Positions 1-6,556 of a stretch of 7,371 nt of DNA are shown here, one piece after another. Every line of letters begins with the position of its first letter. The stretch's first letter is position 1. The notes under the pieces were generated by a model, which was given only the letters and a program-made list of their open reading frames with translations, was not told the DNA's origin and did not search any database. Origin of the DNA: Solirubrobacteraceae bacterium (lineage in GTDB: Bacteria > Actinomycetota > Thermoleophilia > Solirubrobacterales > Solirubrobacteraceae); contig JAICJK010000111.1 in assembly GCA_025928415.1 (NCBI GenBank), forward strand, positions 1 through 7,371, read 5' to 3'. Made by a program: the position numbers and the translations under genes.

Positions 1-1275
1 CTCGAGCCGCACGAGCCCGCCGTCGCCCGGCGTGATCGTGATCATCCGCCGGCGCGGGCGCCGCGGCGCGCCCGCCGGCGCGACCGTGAAGCGCTCGGCC
101 GCCGCGCGCAGCGCGACGCGCATCTCCAGCAGCGCGAAGCTCGCGCCGAGGCAGCGCCGCCGGCCGCCGCCGAACGGGATCCACGTGTAGGTCCCCGGCT
201 TGGCGGTCAGGAAGCGCTCGGGCCGGAAGGCGTGGGGCTGCGGGTAGATCGCCGGGTCGTGGTGGACGAGGTACGCGCTGCCGATCAGCACCACGCCCTC
301 GGGGTAGCTCCAGCCGCCGATCTCGACGGGCTGCTTGACCAGCCGCGGCTCCGGGTTGGGCAGCACCGGCCGGCGGCGCAGGACCTCGTCGATCGTCGCC
401 TCGAGGTACGCGTCGTCGCCGGCCGCCAGCAGGTCCTGCGCCTCCGGCGCGCGCGCGAGCTGCTCGAAGGCGAAGGCCAGCGAGGACGCCGTCGTCTCGT
501 GCCCGGCCACGAGCGCGGTGAGCAGCTCGTCGCGGATCTCCGCATCGGTCATCGGCGAGCCGTCGGCGTGCTCGGCGCCCAGCAGCATCGCCAGCACGTC
601 GTCGCGATCGGCGGCCTCGCGGCGGCGCTCGGCCATCAGCGCGTACAGCTCGCGGTCGACCTCCGCCCGGTCGCGCTCGAAGCGCCCGAACCGCCCGCGG
701 TCGCGCAGCACGCGCTGGGCGGCGGGCAGCAGCGAGAGCGGGCTGTCGCCGAAGGACAGGATCGCGGTGAGGCGATCGCGCAGGCCCTCCAGCCGCGCGC
801 CCTCGTCGAGGCCGAACACCGCCCGCAGGATGATCTCGAGCGTGAGGCGCTGCAGGCGCGGGTGCAGCGCGACCGGCTCGCCCACCGGCCAGCTCGCGAG
901 CTCGCGCTCGGTGAGCTCGGTCATGAGCCCGGTCAGCCGCTGCATGCGGTCGCCGTGGAAGGCCGGGAGCAGCAGCCGGCGCTGCTCGAGGTGCGGGGCC
1001 TCGTCGAGCAGGATCACCGAGTTGGCGCCGACGACCGGCTCCAGCAGGCGCGCGCCCTCCCCGGGGTGCAGGACGTCGGGCGGCGCCGTGAACAGCTCGC
1101 GCAGGTCCTCGGGGTCCGACAGCACGACGAACGGCGGCTGGCCCAGCAGGCGCATCGTGAAGCGGGGCCCGTAGCGATCGCGCAGGCGCTCGAGATAGCT
1201 CGTCGGACGCGCCCACCAGCCGATCGTCTGCAGCGTCACCGGCGCGGACGGTCCCGGGGGCAGCTTGGCCTGCAT
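1..1275 (-). CDS. Cytochrome P450 (C-terminal end cut by window edge)
   Basis: Haem-thiolate monooxygenase that would insert one oxygen atom from O2 into an organic substrate using electrons from a separate redox partner; the substrate cannot be told. The frame is open for 425 codons from ATG at 1275 to the window edge with no stop, so only a short C-terminal tail should be missing (bacterial P450s are usually about 400-460 aa). Seen directly: I-helix oxygen-activation motif AGHETT (residues 257-262), K-helix ExxR as EVLR (297-300), FRPERF (350-355), and the haem loop FGGGRRRCLG (368-377) with Cys375 as the expected iron ligand. There is no N-terminal membrane anchor, so it is probably cytosolic. 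The start is supported by GGGAGG at 1285-1290, nine bases upstream. No ferredoxin or reductase gene is in the window. It is divergent from a TetR gene that probably controls it. The P450 assignment is firm; the CYP family is not assigned. Confidence 0.97.
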   Translation of the reverse strand, partial: MQAKLPPGPSAPVTLQTIGWWARPTSYLERLRDRYGPRFTMRLLGQPPFVVLSDPEDLRELFTAPPDVLHPGEGARLLEPVVGANSVILLDEAPHLEQRRLLLPAFHGDRMQRLTGLMTELTERELASWPVGEPVALHPRLQRLTLEIILRAVFGLDEGARLEGLRDRLTAILSFGDSPLSLLPAAQRVLRDRGRFGRFERDRAEVDRELYALMAERRREAADRDDVLAMLLGAEHADGSPMTDAEIRDELLTALVAGHETTASSLAFAFEQLARAPEAQDLLAAGDDAYLEATIDEVLRRRPVLPNPEPRLVKQPVEIGGWSYPEGVVLIGSAYLVHHDPAIYPQPHAFRPERFLTAKPGTYTWIPFGGGRRRCLGASFALLEMRVALRAAAERFTVAPAGAPRRPRRRMITITPGDGGLVRLE

Positions 1276-1313
1276 CGTCCTCGTCCTCCCGCGGTAGGGT
1301 CTGGAGTGCCGAT

Positions 1314-1340
1314 GAGTATATGTACTCGCCAGTATGAGTC
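1314..1340. promoter_or_regulatory. Probable TetR operator cluster in the divergent promoter
   Basis: GAGTATATGTACTC (1314-1327) is an inverted repeat with 5-bp arms around TATG. It covers the P450 -10 element. A second, overlapping inverted repeat TACT-CGCC-AGTA (1323-1334) follows, and the half-site ATGAGT occurs twice in the same orientation (1312-1317 and 1334-1339 with TATGAGT). All lie between the -35 and -10 of the P450 promoter, the normal position for repression by a TetR dimer. Binding by the adjacent TetR protein is inferred from location and symmetry. Confidence 0.55.
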
Positions 1341-1342
1341 AA
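1315..1342 (-). promoter_or_regulatory. Sigma-70-type promoter for the P450 gene
   Basis: On the minus strand TTGACT (complement of 1337-1342) is followed after 16 bp by TATACT (complement of 1315-1320). These match the housekeeping consensus at five of six positions each. Transcription would start near 1307-1308, leaving a leader of about 32 nt that carries the GGGAGG ribosome site. This is a rare AT-rich island in very GC-rich DNA, which adds weight. It is a sequence match only; the start site is inferred. Confidence 0.7.
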
Positions 1343-1371
1343 CCCCCGCCGCGGAACGCGAGGTCGGCTGG

Positions 1372-1419
1372 ATGCCGCGCGAAGCGGTCGGCTGGATGCC
1401 GCGCGGAAAGGTCGCCTGA
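1372..1419 (+). other. Possible 15-codon leader peptide ahead of the TetR gene
   Basis: From ATG 1372 the frame reads MPREAVGWMPRGKVA and stops at TGA 1417-1419. That stop overlaps the TetR start as TGATG, the arrangement used for translational coupling. GAGG at 1360-1363 sits eight bases before this ATG and could serve as a ribosome site. A second ATG at 1396 gives a shorter version of the same peptide. The peptide is a by-product of the 24-bp repeat, so it may have no role; whether it is translated is unknown. Confidence 0.25.
1405..1411 (+). promoter_or_regulatory. Ribosome binding site of the TetR gene
   Basis: GGAAAGG lies seven bases before ATG 1419. It arises at the junction of repeat units 2 and 3, where GAAA replaces the AAGC found between units 1 and 2. 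This purine run singles out 1419 among the three similar ATGs as the likely main start. Confidence 0.6.
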
Positions 1420-2078
1420 TGCCGCGCGGCGAGTTCGACCGCAGCCCGCGCAAGGCCGCCACGCGCGCGCGGCTGCTCGACGCCGCCGCGCGCGTCTACG
1501 CCGCGCGCGGCTTCGCGGGCGCGACGCTCGACGACGTCGCGGAGCAGGCCGGCCTGACCAAGGGCGCCGTGTACGGGCACTTCGGCTCCAAGGACAACCT
1601 CCTGGTCGCGCTCATGGAGGAGTACCTGGCCGCCGAGATCGCCGAGCAGGTCGCGCTGTTCGACCGCCACGAGACGACGTGGAAGCGCCCGCTGGCCGGA
1701 AGCGACCGCTGGATGCAGGAGCTCGACGAGGCGCCGGACGCCTTCCGCCTGCTCGTCGAGTTCTGGCTGGCCGCCGCGCGCGACGAGCGGTTGCGCGAGC
1801 GCTTCGCCGCGGGCCTGGAGGCCATGCGCGCGACGTTCGCGGGCTTCGCGGGCGACAGCGCCGCCGACGCCGGGCTGGGCGCCTCGCCGGAGACGGCGCG
1901 CCACTTCGCCAACGTCATGCTGGCGCTGAGCATCGGCCTGGGGATGCTCCGCGTGGCCGACCCCGAGCAGGTCTCCCCCGGCCTGCTCGGCACGGCGCTG
2001 TCGGTGCTGATCCGCGGCGTGGAGCGCGACGCGGAGCTGCGCGCCGCGATGGCCGACCCGCAGGCGCGCGGCACGTAG
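1419..2078 (+). CDS. TetR/AcrR-family transcriptional regulator
   Basis: DNA-binding repressor of 219 aa, the usual TetR length. The N-terminal domain shows the family pattern: helix 1 from about Thr15 to Arg30 followed by GF, then the helix-turn-helix at about residues 36-55 (TLDDVAEQAGLTKGAVYGHF), ending in the typical SKDNLL stretch (57-62). The rest, about residues 65-219, is helical and variable as expected for the ligand-binding and dimerisation domain; the ligand is not predictable. ATG 1419 is the first start in this frame after an in-frame stop at 1335-1337, and has a good ribosome site. The gene is transcribed away from the P450, and symmetrical sequences lie on the P450 promoter, so it probably represses the P450 and perhaps itself. 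No strong promoter of its own was found; TATATG/TATGTA near 1317-1324 is a weak -10 candidate. Confidence 0.95.
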   Translation: MPRGEFDRSPRKAATRARLLDAAARVYAARGFAGATLDDVAEQAGLTKGAVYGHFGSKDNLLVALMEEYLAAEIAEQVALFDRHETTWKRPLAGSDRWMQELDEAPDAFRLLVEFWLAAARDERLRERFAAGLEAMRATFAGFAGDSAADAGLGASPETARHFANVMLALSIGLGMLRVADPEQVSPGLLGTALSVLIRGVERDAELRAAMADPQARGT

Positions 2079-2093
2079 CCGGCCACGGCCGGC
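2078..2093 (+). terminator. GC-rich hairpin at the end of the TetR gene
   Basis: GCCGGCC-AC-GGCCGGC is a perfect 7-bp inverted repeat that begins on the last base of the TetR stop codon; a real hairpin would open to a 4-base loop. There is no T-run after it, so it is at best a U-less terminator or an mRNA-stabilising 3' hairpin, and short GC palindromes arise easily in DNA this rich in GC. Confidence 0.3.
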
Positions 2094-2110
2094 CCCGCGA
2101 TCGATCTCGA

Positions 2111-2126
2111 TCCGGCGCGCGCCGGA
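2111..2126. repeat. Perfect 16-bp palindrome in the TetR-glycosyltransferase gap
   Basis: TCCGGCGCGCGCCGGA reads the same on both strands. It lies between the TetR stop and the glycosyltransferase start, 33 bp after the former, and is preceded by GATC-TC-GATC (2102-2112 region). It could be a protein-binding site or, as a cruciform or RNA stem, part of transcription termination; function is not shown. Confidence 0.4.
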
Positions 2127-2133
2127 CCGCTGT

Positions 2134-2155
2134 TCAGGAGACCGTCAGGAAACCG
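2134..2155 (+). repeat. Tandem 11-bp direct repeat upstream of the glycosyltransferase
   Basis: TCAGGAGACCG (2134-2144) is followed at once by TCAGGAAACCG (2145-2155), one mismatch in 11. A spacing of 11 bp puts both units on the same face of the helix, as in sites for OmpR/PhoB-type regulators. The unit does not match a named consensus well beyond the initial GTTCA. Apart from this, the 2079-2250 gap holds no recognisable -10/-35 promoter. Confidence 0.4.
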
Positions 2156-2236
2156 GCGCCGGCACGCGTCACCATCCGCGGGTGCGAACCGCGCCGACCG
2201 TCGGCCTCGCCGGATCGGCGACCGCCGCCGGGACGT

Positions 2237-2243
2237 GGGAGGG
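2237..2243 (+). promoter_or_regulatory. Ribosome binding site deciding the first glycosyltransferase start
   Basis: GGGAGGG ends seven bases before GTG 2251, the ideal distance. The in-frame GTG at 2245 is only one base away from it, and the in-frame GTG at 2182 has no purine-rich site ahead of it. I therefore place the start at 2251. Confidence 0.6.
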
Positions 2244-2250
2244 AGTGCGG

Positions 2251-3804
2251 GTGCGCGCCGGGCGCCTGGCGGCCGCGCGCGTTCCGGAGCTGCTCGGCAT
2301 CGCGCTGCTGATGGCGTGGGCGGTGCATGCGCGCACGCGGGACCTCGGCGCGCCGCTGTGGATCGACGAGGGCATCTCGATGGGCATCGCCCGTCATCCG
2401 CTGACCGCGATTCCGCCACTGCTGCGCCAGGACGGCTCGCCCCCGCTGTTCTACGTGCTGCTGCACTGGTGGACCGGCCTGTTCGGCGCCACGGTGCGCT
2501 CGGGCCACGCGCTGGCCCTGCTGTTCGCGGTCCTGGCGATCCCCGCCGCCGCCTGGGCCGCCTGGCGGCCCTTCGGCCCCCGGGCCGGCGTGGCCGCCGC
2601 GGCGATCGTCGCCCTGGACCCGTTCGCAGCCGGCTACGCCGACGAGCTGCGCATGTACTCGCTGCTGCTGCTGTGCGGCCTGCTGGCCACCGGCGCCTTC
2701 CTGCGCGCGTTCGTCGTCGCGCCCGGGCATCGTGCGTGGTCTGCGGCGTTCGCGGTGGCCCTGGCCGCCGTGCTGTACGCGCACAACTGGGGGCTGTTCT
2801 TCGGCGCGGCGGCGGGGCTGGCGTGGCTGATGCTCGTCGCCGTGGCCGGGCCGCGGCGACGCGCGCTGCTGATCGGCGGCCTCATCGCCTTCGGGGGCGC
2901 GGCGCTGCTCTTCGCTCCGTGGGTCCCGACCGTGCTGGACCAGGCGGCCCACACGGGCGCGCCGTGGTCGCACGCACCCGGGCCGGCCTCCATCGGGCAC
3001 GCCTCCACGCGCATGCTCGGCGGCCAGCCGTCCGAGACGGTGCTCCTGCTGTTCGCCGCGGCGGGCCTCGGCGGCCTGCTGCGCCGGCGCTCGAGCCCGC
3101 CGGCCCGCGCCCTGGCCGCGGGCATCGTCCTGGCCGCGGGGACCTTCGCGGTCGCCTACGCCTGGTCCAACCTCTCGTCGCCCGCCTGGGCGCTGCGCTA
3201 CCTGAGCATCGTCCTGGCCCCGGCCGCCGTCGTCATCGGCGCCGGGCTGGCGCGGACCGGCCCGGTGGCGGCGCTCGTCCTCGCCGTGCTGTTCCTCACC
3301 GGCTGGTACGACAACCCGACGCACGACGCGCTCGCGCACAAGAGCAACGTCTCGGTCGTCGCGGCCCGTCTCGGCGGCCGCCTGCGCGCCGGTGACGTGG
3401 TGTTCTCGACCCAGCCGGAGTCGGTCCCGGTGCTGCGGTTCTACCTCCCCGGAGGCCTGCGCTACGCGACGCCGCTCGGGGCCGTTCCGGACCCCGGCGT
3501 GGTCGACTGGCGCGATGCCCTGACGCGGCTGGACCGCCCGGCGGCCGACGCGATGCTGCGCGGCCTGCTCGCCGGGCTGCGGCCGGGCGGGCGCCTGCTG
3601 CTCGTCCAGCCGCACTTCGCCAGCCCCGGTGCCCCCTGGACGCGCCGCATCCGCATCCTGGCCCACGAGGCGATCCGCGACGTGCACGCCGACCCGTCGC
3701 TCCGCATCGCGCACAAGGTGATCCCGCACCGCGGCTACAACCGCTCCGAGGTCTCGGGCCTCCTGGTCGAACGCCGCCCGGCCGCCCGTGCTCCGCACGC
3801 CTGA
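2251..3804 (+). CDS. GT-C fold membrane glycosyltransferase (GT39/mannosyltransferase-like)
   Basis: Polytopic membrane protein of 517 aa from GTG 2251 (540 aa if GTG 2182 were used). It would move a sugar from a polyprenyl-phosphate donor to an acceptor on the outer face of the membrane; donor and acceptor are unknown. A first hydrophobic helix at about 12-27 is followed by an outside loop with WIDEG (Asp39-Glu40), the acidic motif typical of GT-C catalysis. DGSPPLFYVLLHWW (61-74) and DELRMYS (131-137) are further marks of this family. Several hydrophobic segments alternate up to about residue 352. Residues 353-517 form a soluble C-terminal domain that probably lies outside the cytoplasm. 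It overlaps the next gene by 17 nt, so the two are probably co-transcribed and coupled in translation. The GT-C class is well supported; the exact CAZy family is not. Confidence 0.85.
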   Translation: MRAGRLAAARVPELLGIALLMAWAVHARTRDLGAPLWIDEGISMGIARHPLTAIPPLLRQDGSPPLFYVLLHWWTGLFGATVRSGHALALLFAVLAIPAAAWAAWRPFGPRAGVAAAAIVALDPFAAGYADELRMYSLLLLCGLLATGAFLRAFVVAPGHRAWSAAFAVALAAVLYAHNWGLFFGAAAGLAWLMLVAVAGPRRRALLIGGLIAFGGAALLFAPWVPTVLDQAAHTGAPWSHAPGPASIGHASTRMLGGQPSETVLLLFAAAGLGGLLRRRSSPPARALAAGIVLAAGTFAVAYAWSNLSSPAWALRYLSIVLAPAAVVIGAGLARTGPVAALVLAVLFLTGWYDNPTHDALAHKSNVSVVAARLGGRLRAGDVVFSTQPESVPVLRFYLPGGLRYATPLGAVPDPGVVDWRDALTRLDRPAADAMLRGLLAGLRPGGRLLLVQPHFASPGAPWTRRIRILAHEAIRDVHADPSLRIAHKVIPHRGYNRSEVSGLLVERRPAARAPHA

Positions 3805-5161
3805 CCGGGGACGGCTCGCGGCGGCGCTGGCGCTCGTGGTGCTGATGGCTGCCGGCGGCGCGCTGCGCGTGCACCGGGCCGACGTGGCCCACGGGCGCCT
3901 GTCCGCGGACGAGCGCGCCTACCTGCGCCTCGCGCGCGACGCCGCGGACCGCGGCAACTGGGGCGACTTCGGGCTCAAGCAGCCGTTCCGGTGGGCGCCG
4001 GTCACCCCGCTGGTGTTCGCGGCCGTGGCCCGGATCAGCGGCCGCCCCGTCGGCTGGGGCGTGGCCTTCGCCACCCAGGCGGTGGCCGGGACGCTCCTGA
4101 TCGCCGCGACGTTCGCGCTCGCGCTGCTGCTGGCCGGCCTGCCCGCGGCCGTCGCGGCCGCGACCGGCGTGGCGCTCTACCCGCCGCTGATCTGGGCGAC
4201 GGGCACGGCCGGGACCGAGGTGCTCGGGGCGCTCGCGATCGCGCTGGCCGCGATCGCGCTGGCGTGGGCCTGGGCGCGTGGCCGCCCGGCCGCGTTCGCG
4301 CTCGCGGGCCTGGTGCTCGGCGGCGCGACGCTCGTGCGCGGCGACCTCGTCGCCGCCGCCGTGCTGATGCCCGCGGTCGCCGGGCTGGTGGCCGGCCGCG
4401 CCCGCCGGCGGTGGCGAGCGGGGCTGCCGGCGGCGGGGGCGATGCTGGCCGGCGCGCTCGTGGCGATGGCGCCCTGGTCGGCCTTCGCCTCGGCCCACGC
4501 GCACCGCTTCGTGCCGGTCACCGACGGCGGCGCGGCGAACCTGTTCGTCGGCACCTACCTGCCGGGCGACGGCACGATCTTCGGGGTCAAGCACGACTTC
4601 GCCGCCGCGACGCGCCGGGTGCACCCGATGGTGCGCCGCGTGCCCGCCTTCCGGCTCCAGGAGAACCTCGTCCTCGACGCCGTCGCCGCCGAGCATCCGC
4701 GCGCCTCGCGCGAGGCGTCGCTGCGCGCGGCGGCGTCGGACAACCTGCGCCGCTACGCGCTCGGGCGCCCGCTCGCGTTCGCGGGCATGGAGGCTCGCAA
4801 GCTGTGGAGGATGTGGGGCGGCCCCTACACGGGCACGCTGCACCGCGACGCTCCCGCGACGACGTGGCTGCACCGCGCGCTGGTCGCCCTGGCGCTCGCG
4901 GGCCTGGCCGCTGGGCTGATCCGCGTGCGCGACCGCCGCCTGGCGCTGCTCGCCTCGCTGGCGGCGATCACGACGATCGTCGACGTCGCGTTCGTGTCCG
5001 AGGCCCGGCACAACGTGCGCCTGTTGCCGGTCCTGCTCGCCGCCGGGGCGGCCGGGTGGGTCCGGGTCGCCGGGCTACGGTTCTCACCCCGCCCGCACCC
5101 GGGCGAACGCGAACCGGCCGGCCCCGTGGCCGCGACAGGTCAGCGCGATGCGGGTGGGTGA
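3788..5161 (+). CDS. Second GT-C fold membrane glycosyltransferase
   Basis: Polytopic membrane protein of 457 aa starting at GTG 3788 inside the preceding gene; no strong ribosome site is seen, which fits coupled translation. A hydrophobic helix at about 10-26 is followed by an outside loop with LSADERAY (Asp41-Glu42), the acidic motif expected for a GT-C catalytic residue. Several Ala/Leu-rich membrane helices lie between about 85 and 240. TDGGAANLFVGTY (245-257) resembles the GGxNxxxGN-type outside-loop motif of lipid-linked-sugar transferases. Another hydrophobic block and an EARHN...LLPVLLA stretch follow near the C-terminus. It is shorter than its neighbour and lacks the long soluble C-terminal domain. 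Residues 433-457 (a Pro/Gly-rich tail) are encoded in DNA that also encodes the end of the GH43 gene on the other strand. The substrate is unknown. Confidence 0.82.
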   Translation: MLRTPDRGRLAAALALVVLMAAGGALRVHRADVAHGRLSADERAYLRLARDAADRGNWGDFGLKQPFRWAPVTPLVFAAVARISGRPVGWGVAFATQAVAGTLLIAATFALALLLAGLPAAVAAATGVALYPPLIWATGTAGTEVLGALAIALAAIALAWAWARGRPAAFALAGLVLGGATLVRGDLVAAAVLMPAVAGLVAGRARRRWRAGLPAAGAMLAGALVAMAPWSAFASAHAHRFVPVTDGGAANLFVGTYLPGDGTIFGVKHDFAAATRRVHPMVRRVPAFRLQENLVLDAVAAEHPRASREASLRAAASDNLRRYALGRPLAFAGMEARKLWRMWGGPYTGTLHRDAPATTWLHRALVALALAGLAAGLIRVRDRRLALLASLAAITTIVDVAFVSEARHNVRLLPVLLAAGAAGWVRVAGLRFSPRPHPGEREPAGPVAATGQRDAGG

Positions 5162-6544
5162 CGAGCCGGCGGCCGCCGGCCCGGCGTCGAGACGCGTCGT
5201 GGCGCCCGAGCCGTCGCCGGCGTAGGTCGCCACGTGGCCGCCGGGCGCCAGGGAGACGAGCAGCCGGATGCGGCCGGGCGGCGCCGCGATCGAGGGGCCC
5301 GCGCGCACCCCGGACGGCGACGCGGTGAACGCGCGGATGCGACCGCGGCGGACCTCGATGCCCCGTACGCCGCGCCCGAGGTCGACCGCCAGGCCGATCG
5401 CGGCGTCGCCGGTGGGCGGGTCGACCATCGTGACGGCAGTCAGGCGGTCGACGACCGTCTGACGGGCGACGAACGCCAGCGGCCCGTCGCACGACAGCGT
5501 CAGCTTGCCGCCGCGCACCGTCGCCGCCGGCGGCGCGTCGAACAGCCACTCCCACCCTTGCTGCAGGCCGGCCCGGAAGCCGTCGGAGAAGCCCTCGGCC
5601 GGGGGCGACTGCGGGGCGCCGGTGGGCGAGGCGGCGACGCCGGCCGGCGTGGCGACCACCGGCCAGCCGTCCGCGCCGATCCTCACCCGATCCAGCAGCA
5701 CCTGGCGCCGCAGGCCGAAGACGTCGTCCGCGCGATAGGCGTGGTGCAACAGCAGCAGCCCCGCGCCGGGCACCCGGATCACGGTCCCGTGGCCCGGGCA
5801 CCGCCAGCCCGGGCCGTCGCGCAGCACGGGGTTGGCCGGATCCTTGATGTAGGGCCCCTCGAGCCGGGCGGCGACGGCCACGCCCTCCGCGTAGGCGCAC
5901 CGGACGCCGCAGCACAGGCCGCCCGAGTAGAACAGCAGGTAGCGGCCGCCGGCCCGGATCAGCGACGGGCCCTCCGTGATGCCCCCCTCCCAGGGCTCCG
6001 TGGGAGCGATCAGCGCATGCGGGGCGCCGCGGGCCTTCAGGCCCTTGGCGTCCAGGCGCTGCAGCATGATGGCGCCGCCGCGGCCGAGCGCCTTGAACAG
6101 CAGCCAGCGCGAGCCGTCGGCGTCGCGGACCGGCTGGGCGTCGATCGCGCCGCCGCGCGGGCACGTCACCCGCCCGCGGTAGCGCCAGGGCCCGGTGGCG
6201 ACCGCGGCGGTGCTCAACGCGATGCACGGCCTGCCGCCGGAGCGGGCCGCGCTCCAGTAGGCCAGCAATCGGCCGGGCTCGGAGGCCAGCTCCGGGGCCC
6301 ACAGCTTGCCGCTGACCCACGCCGGCGGCCGCGGCAGCACGGCGCCGATCTGCCGCCAGTCGACGAGGTCGCGCGAGCGGAAGACCGGGAAGGCCGGGGC
6401 CCACGCGCTGCTCGTCGCGCTGGCGAGGAACTGCCCGCCGGCTCGCACGATCGTCGGATCGGGATGGTCTCCGGCGATGACGGGGTTGGCGTAGGTCGGC
6501 GCGGCCAGGGCCAGCGCGACGAGCAGCAGGCCGAGTCGGCGCAC
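5084..6544 (-). CDS. Secreted glycoside hydrolase family 43 protein with C-terminal beta-sandwich
   Basis: Inverting glycosidase, 486 aa from GTG 6544. GH43 members mostly cleave arabinose- or xylose-containing glycans; the specificity here is not clear. Residues 1-19 (VRRLGLLLVALALAAPTYA) form a signal peptide with a likely cut before NP. The five-bladed propeller spans about 20-297. Probable catalytic residues are Asp29 in GDHPDPT (base), Asp135 in AIDAQPVRDADG (pKa modulator) and Glu191 in GGITEGPSLI (acid). His252 in CPGHGT is the conserved metal-site or structural histidine. A Pro/Ser/Ala linker (about 298-318) leads to a C-terminal domain (319-486) beginning FSDGF, probably a jelly-roll of the kind often fused to GH43. 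Eight cysteines in the mature protein suggest disulfides. The open frame continues upstream to 7051, but that part is antisense or out of frame with the dehydrogenase; the signal peptide fixes the start. No clear ribosome site was found. Probably co-transcribed with the dehydrogenase 50 nt upstream. Confidence 0.9.
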   Translation of the reverse strand: MRRLGLLLVALALAAPTYANPVIAGDHPDPTIVRAGGQFLASATSSAWAPAFPVFRSRDLVDWRQIGAVLPRPPAWVSGKLWAPELASEPGRLLAYWSAARSGGRPCIALSTAAVATGPWRYRGRVTCPRGGAIDAQPVRDADGSRWLLFKALGRGGAIMLQRLDAKGLKARGAPHALIAPTEPWEGGITEGPSLIRAGGRYLLFYSGGLCCGVRCAYAEGVAVAARLEGPYIKDPANPVLRDGPGWRCPGHGTVIRVPGAGLLLLHHAYRADDVFGLRRQVLLDRVRIGADGWPVVATPAGVAASPTGAPQSPPAEGFSDGFRAGLQQGWEWLFDAPPAATVRGGKLTLSCDGPLAFVARQTVVDRLTAVTMVDPPTGDAAIGLAVDLGRGVRGIEVRRGRIRAFTASPSGVRAGPSIAAPPGRIRLLVSLAPGGHVATYAGDGSGATTRLDAGPAAAGSSPTRIALTCRGHGAGRFAFARVRAG

Positions 6545-6556
6545 GGCGCCAATGGT

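Larger units (their letters stand above)
1362..1428 (+). repeat. 24-bp tandem repeat duplicating the TetR gene start site
   Basis: Three units begin at 1362, 1386 and 1410, a strict 24-bp period. Units 1 and 2 share the identical 20-mer GGTCGGCTGGATGCCGCGCG (1362-1381 and 1386-1405). Unit 3 (1410-1428) is the same except that its middle is CGCCTGATG instead of CGGCTGGATG, one base shorter. Each unit holds an ATG (1372, 1396, 1419), and only the third opens the TetR frame. The bases joining the units differ slightly (AAGC and GAAA). Confidence 0.85.

Noticed and set aside
232..1419. Long plus-strand open frame opposite the P450
   Set aside because: It is antisense to a P450 with all family motifs. 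Its Arg/Ala/Gln-rich composition is typical of a shadow frame in GC-rich DNA. Only its last 15 codons, within the 24-bp repeat, are worth noting.
2182..2250. Earlier GTG starts (2182, 2245) for the first glycosyltransferase
   Set aside because: 2182 has no ribosome site and the added residues are featureless; 2245 is too close to GGGAGGG. GTG 2251 has ideal spacing, though 2245 cannot be fully excluded.
2134..5011. Long minus-strand open frames (2134-3798 and 3296-5011)
   Set aside because: They are antisense to the two membrane glycosyltransferases, are low-complexity Arg/Gly/Gln/Pro-rich, and show no domain pattern.
5090..5105. CGCCCG-CACC-CGGGCG inverted repeat as a shared terminator
   Set aside because: It lies inside the coding ends of both genes and has no T-run on either strand. 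A 6-bp GC stem is expected by chance here.
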